From Bacteroidales bacterium (GTDB lineage: Bacteria > Bacteroidota > Bacteroidia > Bacteroidales > UBA932): a DNA stretch of 46,123 nucleotides. Made by a program: the position numbers and the translations under genes. The stretch spans positions 1-46,123 of the forward strand of contig JAFUZO010000027.1 of NCBI GenBank assembly GCA_017476575.1. Reading direction: 5' to 3'. Below are positions 8,373 through 16,329 of the stretch, piece after piece (the stretch's first letter is position 1; each line of letters opens with the position of its first letter). The notes under the pieces were generated by a model, which was not told the origin of the DNA, made no database searches, and saw only the letters and a list, made by a program, of their open reading frames with translations.

Positions 8373-11300
8373 TCAGAATTTCATTTGCAGGCTGACGACC
8401 ACTTTCCGGGAAGTGGGATAGGCGTTCAGGTCGACCCGGCGCAGGGTGGAGTCCCCGCTCTCGGTGGAGACGTCGGGGTCGAAGCCGGGATACTTGCTCC
8501 AGAGCCAGAGGTTGGAGCCGGACAGGCCGACGGTCAGTTCCTTGCCGAGGTCCGCGGCCCGGCCCCGCAGGTCGAAGGTGTATTGGAGGGTCAGGTCCTT
8601 GAGCCGCAGGTAGGAGGCGTCGTAGACGAAGTTGGAGGAGGGGAGCATCACGTCCGACGACCCGGCGCGCGGGATGTCCGAGTACCAGCGGTCGGGCGTC
8701 CAGGCCCCGAGCATGTAGCGGTACTGGTTGGTGCGCTGGCCGCCGCCCATGAAGCATTCGGAATAGTTGTAGATCTTCCCGCCGAGCGACCAGGCGAAAT
8801 AGATGCCGAGGTGGAGTTTCCCGATGGTGAAGTTGTTCTGCAGGCCACCGTAGAGGTCGGGGTCGGCATTGCCGAGATAGACAAGGTCGTCCTGGGTCAT
8901 CACCCCGTCGTGGTCCTGGTCGATGTAGCGGGGCACGCCGAGCGCGGCCGCCGCCGTATAGGCCTGGCGGTAGCAGTACTGCTTCGTCTCGAGGTTCTCG
9001 GTGAATTCCTCCACCGTGTGCACGACGCCGCCGTACCGGAATCCCCACAGGGCATTCAGCGGGTAGCCCGCCTTGTATCCGTACATCATGTACTGGATGG
9101 CGCCCGGCGACTTCACGCTGGGCACATAGTCCTCCTTGCCGATATCTTCCACCATCTGGCTGTTGTGCGACAGGGTGAAGGCCGTGGTCCAGCCGAAGCG
9201 GCGCCGCTCGATGTTCCGGGTCTCCACCGTGAGTTCGAAGCCCCGGTTGGTCGTCTTCCCGAGGTTCTCGAAGCGGGTCGCATAGCCGGTCTGGAGCGCG
9301 GTCGGCGCATTGAGCAGCAGGTCGGTGGTCGTGGAGGCGTAGGCCTCGGCCTGGATGCCCAGCCTGTCCTGGAACAGGGAGGTCTCCAGAGCGATGTTGT
9401 ACTGGTCGGTCTTCTCCCAGCTGAGGTCGGGGTTGGCCAGGCGGGAGGGCGCGTACACCATCCCCTGCACGCCGTCGAAGAGGTAGCCGTTGGTGTACGA
9501 CTGGTAGGCCTGGAGGGAGCGGTAGGCCGCGATGGCGTCGTTGCCGGTCCGTCCGGCCCCGGCCCGGAGTGACAGTTCCTCTATGAAGAAGACATTCCGC
9601 ATCCAGGGCATCTTCTTGAGGTTCCATTTCAGGGCGGTCGAGGGGAAGAGGCCGAACTTGCGGTTCGTCGCGAAACTGGAGGCCCCGTCGGCCCGCAGGG
9701 TGGCCGTGAGGTAGAAGGCCCCGTTGTAGTTGTAGTTGAACCGGCCGAAGAACGACTCGCGCACGATCCGGCTCTCGTCCGACTTGACGGTGTAATTCTC
9801 CTTGCTGGAGATGCCGCCGAGGTCGTTCCATTTGAGTTCGTCCATCACCAGGCCCTTCGCGGTCACCGAGGTGGCGCCGAGGCTGTACTGCGAGGCGGAG
9901 AATCCGGCCATCCCCTCCACGGTGTGCCGCTTCCGGAAGGTCGTCTTGTAGGTCGCCGTGTTCTCCGAGGAGAGCAGGAGGTTCTCCAGTTCGTACTTGT
10001 AGCCGTCCGCCCCTTCCTCGGGCCTGCGCTTGGGCAGGGTGTTGGGCCAGAAGTGGAAGGTGTGCGACTGGGTCAGGCGGGCGGTGTCCTGGCTCTTGAG
10101 GGTGAGGCCCTTGACGGGCTTCACGATCACCTCGACCGTGTTGTTGTCGCTCCAGGAGGTCTTGTAATAGTCCTCGTACAGGATGGAGGCGTAGGGCGTG
10201 TTGATGAGCGCCCCGTTCTCCACCAGCGGGTTGGTGTCGTCGAGGATGCCGATCACCGGGGCGAGGTAGATGGCCCCGTTCTGGTAGCCGCTCCCGCTGA
10301 AGGTCGCCTTGTTGAGGTCGCGGCGGGTGTAGGCGGTGTTCATCTTGAGGCCCACCGTGAGCCACTTGTTGAAGTCCTTGGAGGCGTTGATGCGGCCGGA
10401 GAAGCGCCTGAGGCCGGTGTCGGTCACGATGCCCCGTTCGTCGGCCATCGAGCCGGAGGCGTACCAGCGGATGCCGCCGCCCTTGCCGTTTGCGCTCACG
10501 CTGTAGTTCTGGTAGGGGGCGACGCGGGTGATGGCGCCGATCCAGTCGGTGTCGTTGGCATAGTCGGCGGGGTCGTAGGCGGGGGTCCATTCCGTCTTGG
10601 TCCCCCTGCGGTAGTCGTTGCGGTAGCGGATGAACTCCGATGTGTCCATGAGGTCGAGCCGCTTCGACAGCCACGACACGCCGAACTCGGCCCGGGCGGT
10701 CACGGCGGTCCGGTCGGAGGTTCCCTTGCGGGTTGTCACGATGATGACGCCGTTGGCCCCGCGGCTCCCGTAGATGGCCGTAGACGAGGCGTCCTTGAGG
10801 ACGGAGATGCTCTCGATATCGCCTGAGGGAATGTCGGAGAGGTCGGACACGGCGTCCATCACGCCGTCGACCACGATCAGCGGCTCGTTGGAGGCGGTGA
10901 TGGAACGGGTGCCTCGGATCCGGATGGAGGTCGCCGCGCCCGGTTCGCCGGACGTGTTCATGACGTCCATCCCGGCCACGCGCCCCTGCAGGGCCTGGTC
11001 GACGGAGAGAAGGAGCGCGTCCGCGATGTCCGCCATTTTCACGGAGGACACCGAGCCGGTCAGGTCTTCCTTGCGGACGGTCCCGTAGCCGATCACCACC
11101 ACATCCTCCAGCATCATGTCGTCGGGGAGCAGCCGGATATCGATGACGGTGCGGCTGCCGACCATTATCCGCTGCGAAAGGAAGGAGAGGAAGGAATATT
11201 CGAGGACGGCCCCGTCCTCGGGTACGGTGATGGAATAATGCCCCTGGGCGTCGGTGACGGTGGAGACCTTGTGGTCGGAGGTCGCCACCAGGGCGCCGGG

Positions 11301-11414
11301 CAGAGGGGCTCCGGCGCTGTCCGAGACGGTGCCCGTCACCATCCGCTGGGCCAGCGCATCGAGCGGCACCAGGAGCAGGAGGATGGACAGGATTCGGTAG
11401 AGAGTCTTCTTCAT
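8373..11414 (-). CDS. SusC/RagA-family TonB-dependent transporter (PUL1)
   Basis: 1013-residue outer-membrane transporter importing oligosaccharides with energy from TonB. After a signal peptide ending LDALAQ there is a carboxypeptidase-regulatory-like domain (about 25-105, VTGTVSDSAGAPLPGA...). Next comes the SusC signature DVVVIGYGTVRKEDLTGSV (about 120), then the plug with LKDASSTAIYGSRGANGVI (about 215-235). A 22-strand barrel ends in the expected terminal phenylalanine (SLQMKF). It starts 8 bp after the calcineurin-like phosphoesterase stop. There is no sigma or anti-sigma pair, so control probably comes from the DUF6377 protein upstream. Confidence 0.97.
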   Translation of the reverse strand: MKKTLYRILSILLLLVPLDALAQRMVTGTVSDSAGAPLPGALVATSDHKVSTVTDAQGHYSITVPEDGAVLEYSFLSFLSQRIMVGSRTVIDIRLLPDDMMLEDVVVIGYGTVRKEDLTGSVSSVKMADIADALLLSVDQALQGRVAGMDVMNTSGEPGAATSIRIRGTRSITASNEPLIVVDGVMDAVSDLSDIPSGDIESISVLKDASSTAIYGSRGANGVIIVTTRKGTSDRTAVTARAEFGVSWLSKRLDLMDTSEFIRYRNDYRRGTKTEWTPAYDPADYANDTDWIGAITRVAPYQNYSVSANGKGGGIRWYASGSMADERGIVTDTGLRRFSGRINASKDFNKWLTVGLKMNTAYTRRDLNKATFSGSGYQNGAIYLAPVIGILDDTNPLVENGALINTPYASILYEDYYKTSWSDNNTVEVIVKPVKGLTLKSQDTARLTQSHTFHFWPNTLPKRRPEEGADGYKYELENLLLSSENTATYKTTFRKRHTVEGMAGFSASQYSLGATSVTAKGLVMDELKWNDLGGISSKENYTVKSDESRIVRESFFGRFNYNYNGAFYLTATLRADGASSFATNRKFGLFPSTALKWNLKKMPWMRNVFFIEELSLRAGAGRTGNDAIAAYRSLQAYQSYTNGYLFDGVQGMVYAPSRLANPDLSWEKTDQYNIALETSLFQDRLGIQAEAYASTTTDLLLNAPTALQTGYATRFENLGKTTNRGFELTVETRNIERRRFGWTTAFTLSHNSQMVEDIGKEDYVPSVKSPGAIQYMMYGYKAGYPLNALWGFRYGGVVHTVEEFTENLETKQYCYRQAYTAAAALGVPRYIDQDHDGVMTQDDLVYLGNADPDLYGGLQNNFTIGKLHLGIYFAWSLGGKIYNYSECFMGGGQRTNQYRYMLGAWTPDRWYSDIPRAGSSDVMLPSSNFVYDASYLRLKDLTLQYTFDLRGRAADLGKELTVGLSGSNLWLWSKYPGFDPDVSTESGDSTLRRVDLNAYPTSRKVVVSLQMKF

Positions 11415-11422
11415 ATCGATGG

Positions 11423-12982
11423 TTATTGTTCAGATAGGTACGTGTCGAGTTCGAGGGCCTTGGGCCGGTGCATCGTCTCGGTGCGGTTCCGCCCGTGCGC
11501 GTCGGTCACGGTGACGGTGAGGTCCGAGAAGGCGGAGGAGGCCGTGGCGTGGAAGAGGGTGTACGAAAGGACGGGGGCGGTGCCTGTCAGCCCCTCTTCC
11601 TGCAGCCGCAGGTAGAGCGGGTCGTAGCCGGAGGTCCGGGTGACTTCCAGCGGGGTTCCGCCTTCGGTGATTTCCACCGTCCAGCCGGGTTTCCAGTCCC
11701 AGACATTGACAAGGACGCTCCCGTCGCCCAGGTCGTAGGAGCGGAAGAGATAGTCCCCATCCTTGCCGAGGGCCTTGTAGGTGGAGCGGTAGCCGCCGCC
11801 GTCGAACTCCATGATGCGGTAGCCGCCCGGGGCCCCGTTGCCGCACAGGTTCAGCCCCTTGCCGGCCGAGGTCCAGAAGTCGCCGCAGACGGCGCCCCCG
11901 TTCCATTCTTCGGCGGAGATGCCGTCCACGGTGAAGGTGTTGTTGTAGACGGTGTGGGTGTGGGCGCTCAGCAGCAGCACGTCGTATCCGCGGAAGGGGG
12001 CGAGGATTTCCTCCGGCGAGGCGTGCACCGAGTTCGAAGGGCGCGTGTAGTTGCCCCCGGCCGCGTTCAGCAGGGGGATGTGGAGCGACACGATGAGCGG
12101 GGTGCTGCGGGGGACATACGAGAGGTCGCGCCGCAGCCACTCCAGGTCGGTGTCCGTGATGCCCCGGACGCTGGAGCGGTTCTCCTTCACGAGGTCGCCG
12201 GGGTCGAGGACGATGGCGTCGTCAAGCGAGATGAAGTGCCAAGCCCCGAGGTTGAACGAGAAGCAGGTCGGCCCTTGCAGCCGCCGGTACGGCTTCTCGC
12301 AGCTCCAGTCCTCTCCCGTGGCGGCGAACTCGCTCCTCGAGTCCACGGTCCAGTCGTGGTCGTGGTTGCCGATGGTGTTGTAGACGAGCATCCCCTCGAT
12401 CCGGTTCATCTCGGTGATGTATTCGCTGATGCCGAACTGGTCCGCCGTCCAGTGCCAGTCCCAGGTCATGTCGCCGAGGGTGAGTCCGTACACGGGACAG
12501 TCTGCGGCCTTGACGAGGTCGCCCGCCTCCTGCACGAGACTCCGGCGGAACAGGGCGGACGACCGGGCGTTGAACAGGTGGATGTCGCCCAGCACCAGCA
12601 GTGTGAAGCGGGTCTGGTCTTCCTGCAGGAGGGAGAAGTCCACCCGCTCCGGCGTGCCGGCCTCCTGTTTCAGGGCCTTCCAGAAATGGGGGACCGTCCC
12701 GTAGCGGGAGGCCACCCGGTAGCCCGACGGGACCGACACGAAGACGAGCCCGTTCCGCTTGGCCGAGGCCAGTTGGTAGACACCTTCCGCATCGGTCTGT
12801 GCCGTGACCACCCCGTCCGAGACCACCACGCCGCCGATGCCGGTGCCATTGCAGGTCACCTTCCCGTACACCGTGGCTCCGGGAACGGCGGACAGCGGAT
12901 ATTCCTCCCCATGCCGCTCCGCCGGGCCGCTGCAGGAGACGGCGGCCAGGCAGAGGAGCAGGAGGGGAAGGGGCCGGTGCAT
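11423..12982 (-). CDS. Calcineurin-like metallophosphoesterase lipoprotein
   Basis: 519-residue exported phosphoesterase. The signal peptide ends at lipobox LAAVSC (Cys17). Three parts are visible: an N-terminal transthyretin/carboxypeptidase-regulatory-like domain (about 35-100), the catalytic metallophosphatase domain (about 110-320) and a C-terminal beta domain. Metal-binding motifs in order are GDIHLFN, LGDMTWDW, TIGNHDHD, VSLHIPL and LSAHTHTVYN, matching the GDxH, GDxxxD, GNHD, H and GHTH pattern (G to A in the last). The open frame continues far upstream, but that part lies inside the EEP gene and is compositionally an artefact, so 12982 is chosen. It is 2 bp after the EEP stop. Substrate is unknown; removal of phosphate from a glycan or a released phosphosugar is an inference. 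Confidence 0.92.
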   Translation of the reverse strand: MHRPLPLLLLCLAAVSCSGPAERHGEEYPLSAVPGATVYGKVTCNGTGIGGVVVSDGVVTAQTDAEGVYQLASAKRNGLVFVSVPSGYRVASRYGTVPHFWKALKQEAGTPERVDFSLLQEDQTRFTLLVLGDIHLFNARSSALFRRSLVQEAGDLVKAADCPVYGLTLGDMTWDWHWTADQFGISEYITEMNRIEGMLVYNTIGNHDHDWTVDSRSEFAATGEDWSCEKPYRRLQGPTCFSFNLGAWHFISLDDAIVLDPGDLVKENRSSVRGITDTDLEWLRRDLSYVPRSTPLIVSLHIPLLNAAGGNYTRPSNSVHASPEEILAPFRGYDVLLLSAHTHTVYNNTFTVDGISAEEWNGGAVCGDFWTSAGKGLNLCGNGAPGGYRIMEFDGGGYRSTYKALGKDGDYLFRSYDLGDGSVLVNVWDWKPGWTVEITEGGTPLEVTRTSGYDPLYLRLQEEGLTGTAPVLSYTLFHATASSAFSDLTVTVTDAHGRNRTETMHRPKALELDTYLSEQ

Positions 12983-12984
12983 GG

Positions 12985-13968
12985 TCAGAGAAGTTGGAGT
13001 TCTGCGGTGATGGGGCAGTGGTCCGACGGGAAGTGGAGGGTGCCGTCCCGCGTCGGGAACATCCGCCGGTCGATGTCGAACGACAGCGGGACGAACCCGT
13101 CGTAGAGGATGTGGTCGGGACGCCAGGTGCCGAACCCGCTCTCGTCCTTCTTGGTCTGCGTGCCGTAGGTCAGGATGTGGCCGCCGAGGGCGCCCTGGGC
13201 GTCGAGGGTCTCGAAGACATCGGTCCAGCGGCCGCTCTTCGAGGCTTCCCAGCGCAGTTTGCCCACGCGGGCGTCCTGGTTGAAGTCGCCCACGATGATG
13301 GAGGGGATATCGGCGGGAAACCGCTCCGTGGCCAGTTTCACCAGTTGCTTCGAATTGTACATGTTGCCGCCCGGCGGGGTGCTGTCGGAGTCGACCCGCA
13401 GGTGCGTGCAGACGAAGTTGACTTTCCGGCCCGAGGAGAGGTGCTGCAGGGTCACCCATACGAGGGGGCGCACGAAACTCTTGTGGATATCCTGTGCCGG
13501 ATAGGGCCGGTCGGGCTGTCCGCCGAGCCAGAAGATACCGCTTTTCAGGAGTTTGAACTTGTCTTTCCGGAATCCGATGGCGACGTCGAAGGAGATGAGC
13601 CCCTTCGAGGTGTTGGGATAGAACACCCAGGCGTAGTCGTCACGGCCGGTCTGCTTCCGCAGGTAGGTCCGCAGGTCGTAACTGCCCACCGTGCCGAAGG
13701 TGCTGTCGCCCACTTCCTGGAGGCCGATGAGGTCGGGGTCGAGGTCGGCGATGGCCATGGCGACGGTGGATACGCTGTTGCACCAGTAGCGCTGGTCGCT
13801 GGTGAGCCGCCCTTCCCGGATCATGTTCCGGCGGGCCTTGGGTTCGAGGATGTTGAAGGAGCAGATCTTCAGGACGGGATGCTCCTCTTGCCGGGCTGCC
13901 TGCCTTGCGCTGCCGCACCCGGAGAGGATGCAGCAGGCAAGCAGCAGGATGGAAGGAAGTCGTTTCAT
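12985..13968 (-). CDS. Endonuclease/exonuclease/phosphatase (EEP) family lipoprotein
   Basis: 327-residue exported phosphodiesterase/phosphatase of the DNase I-like EEP superfamily. The start at 13968 gives a signal peptide with lipobox ILSGC (Cys18) and is preceded by a good GGAGGAA ribosome site; 26 extra in-frame codons upstream are rejected. Catalytic motifs are CSFNIL, GLQEVG (metal Glu), VCTHLRVDS, GDFNQDA (Asp/Asn) and the terminal SDHCPI (Asp-His). Secreted members of this group act on phosphodiesters such as phospholipid headgroups, inositol phosphates or nucleic acids. The adjacent calcineurin-like enzyme suggests sequential diesterase and monoesterase steps, which is an inference. 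Confidence 0.9.
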   Translation of the reverse strand: MKRLPSILLLACCILSGCGSARQAARQEEHPVLKICSFNILEPKARRNMIREGRLTSDQRYWCNSVSTVAMAIADLDPDLIGLQEVGDSTFGTVGSYDLRTYLRKQTGRDDYAWVFYPNTSKGLISFDVAIGFRKDKFKLLKSGIFWLGGQPDRPYPAQDIHKSFVRPLVWVTLQHLSSGRKVNFVCTHLRVDSDSTPPGGNMYNSKQLVKLATERFPADIPSIIVGDFNQDARVGKLRWEASKSGRWTDVFETLDAQGALGGHILTYGTQTKKDESGFGTWRPDHILYDGFVPLSFDIDRRMFPTRDGTLHFPSDHCPITAELQLL

Positions 13969-13979
13969 GGGTTCCTCCG

Positions 13980-16154
13980 TCAGAACTGGTACGAACCGGG
14001 TTTCCATTTTTCTCCGTCCGGGTAGGCCCCGAGCGCTTCCAGCCACGCGGCAAAGTCCGCATCGAATTCGGAGATGGTGGATTTCACCGTGGCCGCCGGG
14101 GCTTCCGTGTAGCCCGTGAAGGAATCCAGCGGGACCAGTTTCCTTCCGGACAGCGTGGGCGTCGCGCCGAAGACATCGGCCTTGGACTTTCCGGAGAGAT
14201 CGCCGGTCATGGTGAGTAAAGTAGTCGTCTTCAATCCGGAATAGACATTATACGTAGAATACAGACTTCCTGCCGTTCCGATGGAATTGTTGTCATCGCC
14301 GGTTATGATATTTGCAATGATGGTGGAACCGGATGCTGTTACTTTGGCAGTATTGTAGATGATGGACTTCGAGAAAGTTCCTTCCGCAAACGAGCAGTTG
14401 GCAAGGATGAAGGGGACGGGACCGGACTGGAAGGATCCATATCCGGTGTCGTTGCCCCGGAAGGAAGAGCCGAAGATACATGCCTTTTTGGCCTGGGCCG
14501 TGCCTGTGGCGGAAAGTTGGATGGTGGACAAACTGCTGCCTTTGTTTCCATCGAAAAGGCATCCGTTCACATAAAGTGAGGAATTTGTGTTTACTACGCA
14601 GATGGCTGCTCCGGAGGTCTTACTGGCTTTGTTTCCGACGAAACTGCTGCCGTCAAACCAGGCATCGCCGGCAAGGATATAGACGGCGCCTCCTGCCTCT
14701 GCCGAGGTATTATTTGAGAATTCACTGTCCGATACGGTGGTAGTTCCACCATTGATGTATAAGGCAGTTCCGCCATAATTCGCTGTTGTTGATGTTGTCG
14801 TGTTTCCACTGAACGTACAGCCGGAGATGGTGAGGTCGAGGCCGGTGTTGATGAGGCCGCGGCCATCGAATTTGTTGTTCTCGAAGACGCAGTCCTTGAA
14901 GGCAGCCTTCCCGCTCGAAGAGGCATTGGCATAGAAGACGGCGCCGCGGACCAGGCCATCCGGGAGGTTGGAGAAGTAGAACCCGTCCACCGTGATATCG
15001 AGGGATGCTTTATCGGAATACAGCACCCGGGTTGCCGTCGTGGTGAGGTAGGTCTTGTGGGCCTCGGGGTCGCGTCCGGTGAGGTCGGTCCCGGCAGCAC
15101 CGGCGGGATAGCCGCCGAGCACGGAGAACGTGGCGGCTTCCTTGTGGTTGAGGGTGGCGGGTTCCTCGTCATAGAGGTTGTAGGTGCCTTCGGCCACATG
15201 GATGGTCTGCCCGTCGAGCCGCCAGGCGTTGGTATAGCCGTCGCTGCTCTGACTCCGGCCGAGAAGTTTGCGCAGCAGGGTCGCGCCGCCCGCCTGGTCC
15301 CAACTGGAACCATTGCCGGTGCCGTCCTCCTTGATGAACCACCCGTCGCGGTGGAAGGCCGTTTCGGGCGTGCCGATGTTCTTCACCTTGCCGGCGCTCC
15401 AGGAGAGGGCACCGGTCGAGAGGATGGACCCGAGGGAATTTCCGGCGGCATCCTCATAGCGGATGCCGAACCCATTCTCCAGGTTGGCGGTGGGCAGCAC
15501 GGCGGCATAGTAGGTGCCCGCCCCGCCGACCGAGACCACGATCTCGTCGCCCGGGGCGGTGACGTCGCCGAACACCGGATTGCCCTCGTCATCGAAAGTG
15601 ACGCCGATGGTCCCCGTGAGGGCCGTCCCGTCGTTGGCGCGGATGCGCACCTTCCGGACGGAGGCGTTTGCGACCGTGAACTTGACCAGGCCCGACACGT
15701 TCTTGAACGCGAACGACTTGGCCGAGGCCGTCGTGACGGCCGCCTCGTAGTTGGCCTTTGCGAAAGTGCCGTCGGAAGCCGCCTCGATGCCGACCTGGAG
15801 CGCCGTCCCGTCGAAGGAGGCCTTGCCCGCGGGGTACACCGCGTAATACGAACTGGCGGAACCGACCTCGGCGGTGATGGTGCCGTCGGACACATCAACC
15901 CCGGCGGTCACGGCGTCGTCGACGGCCCAGAATATATCCACCTCGTCGCCGGCGGCCCAGGAGACGGTGGCGTTGTCGGCCCCGATGCTGGTGCGGGTCT
16001 CGTCGGGGGCCTGGAGGGTGGCGGAGAAGACCGTCACACCGCCCTCGACGGGCTCGTTGCGGTTCTTTTCCTCGGAAATCGGGCTCTCCTTGCTGCAGGA
16101 AACCAGGGCGGCTGCGGCAGTCGCCAGCAGGATTATCGTACGGGTAGTTTTCAT
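13980..16154 (-). CDS. Fimbrillin-like plus beta-helix lipoprotein
   Basis: 724-residue lipoprotein with lipobox AALVSC (Cys20). Residues about 35-280 look like a fimbrillin/Mfa-type domain: a TxTSIG-like strand (DETRTSIG), VSWAAGDEVDIFW, YYAVYPAG, and FKNVSGLVKFTV. From about 290 the protein changes to a right-handed beta-helix with rungs such as CTFSGNTTTS, SEFSNNTSAEAGGAVYI and CLFDGNKGSS. The short tail ends KPGSYQF. The helix part resembles the lipoprotein at 4867-6723. Codons in the stretch encoded around 14210-14800 are visibly richer in A/T than the neighbours, suggesting a recently exchanged segment. It starts 4 bp after a tiny orphan gene. Likely a surface-exposed binding or adhesin-like protein; no catalytic residues are evident. 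Confidence 0.78.
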   Translation of the reverse strand: MKTTRTIILLATAAAALVSCSKESPISEEKNRNEPVEGGVTVFSATLQAPDETRTSIGADNATVSWAAGDEVDIFWAVDDAVTAGVDVSDGTITAEVGSASSYYAVYPAGKASFDGTALQVGIEAASDGTFAKANYEAAVTTASAKSFAFKNVSGLVKFTVANASVRKVRIRANDGTALTGTIGVTFDDEGNPVFGDVTAPGDEIVVSVGGAGTYYAAVLPTANLENGFGIRYEDAAGNSLGSILSTGALSWSAGKVKNIGTPETAFHRDGWFIKEDGTGNGSSWDQAGGATLLRKLLGRSQSSDGYTNAWRLDGQTIHVAEGTYNLYDEEPATLNHKEAATFSVLGGYPAGAAGTDLTGRDPEAHKTYLTTTATRVLYSDKASLDITVDGFYFSNLPDGLVRGAVFYANASSSGKAAFKDCVFENNKFDGRGLINTGLDLTISGCTFSGNTTTSTTANYGGTALYINGGTTTVSDSEFSNNTSAEAGGAVYILAGDAWFDGSSFVGNKASKTSGAAICVVNTNSSLYVNGCLFDGNKGSSLSTIQLSATGTAQAKKACIFGSSFRGNDTGYGSFQSGPVPFILANCSFAEGTFSKSIIYNTAKVTASGSTIIANIITGDDNNSIGTAGSLYSTYNVYSGLKTTTLLTMTGDLSGKSKADVFGATPTLSGRKLVPLDSFTGYTEAPAATVKSTISEFDADFAAWLEALGAYPDGEKWKPGSYQF

Positions 16155-16158
16155 AAGG

Positions 16159-16311
16159 CTAATAAACTATGGTGTAAGATTCTTCCTCCACATTATCGAG
16201 TGTGGAGTTGTAGTTGTAGGAACTGCCGAGGAAGTTGTTCTCGGCCTTGAAGGTGAGGATCTTGGCGACCGGGGTCTCGTACGGGGTCCGGTCCGGAGTG
16301 TTGCTGTTCAT
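16159..16311 (-). CDS. Orphan 50-residue protein with YxxP-x9-ENNFLxS motif
   Basis: A 50-codon frame (ATG at 16311, TAG at 16159-16161) fills the gap between the DUF6259 gene and the fimbrillin-like lipoprotein gene. It begins MNSNTPDRTPYETP, carries ENNFLGSS in the middle and ends with an acidic, Tyr-containing tail (VEEESYTIVY). There is no signal peptide, membrane segment or cysteine. The motif YxxP-x9-ENNFLxS recurs with identical spacing in the tiny gene at 40335-40484, which also precedes a fimbrillin-like gene. That shared motif and position are the main evidence it is translated. The function is unknown. Confidence 0.72.
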   Translation of the reverse strand: MNSNTPDRTPYETPVAKILTFKAENNFLGSSYNYNSTLDNVEEESYTIVY

Positions 16312-16329
16312 ATCGTCAGTGTTTGTGGT

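Noticed and set aside
12983..13459. In-frame N-terminal extension of the calcineurin-like phosphoesterase
   Set aside because: It lies inside the EEP gene, is Arg/Pro/His-rich, and would bury the lipoprotein signal peptide that begins at 12982.
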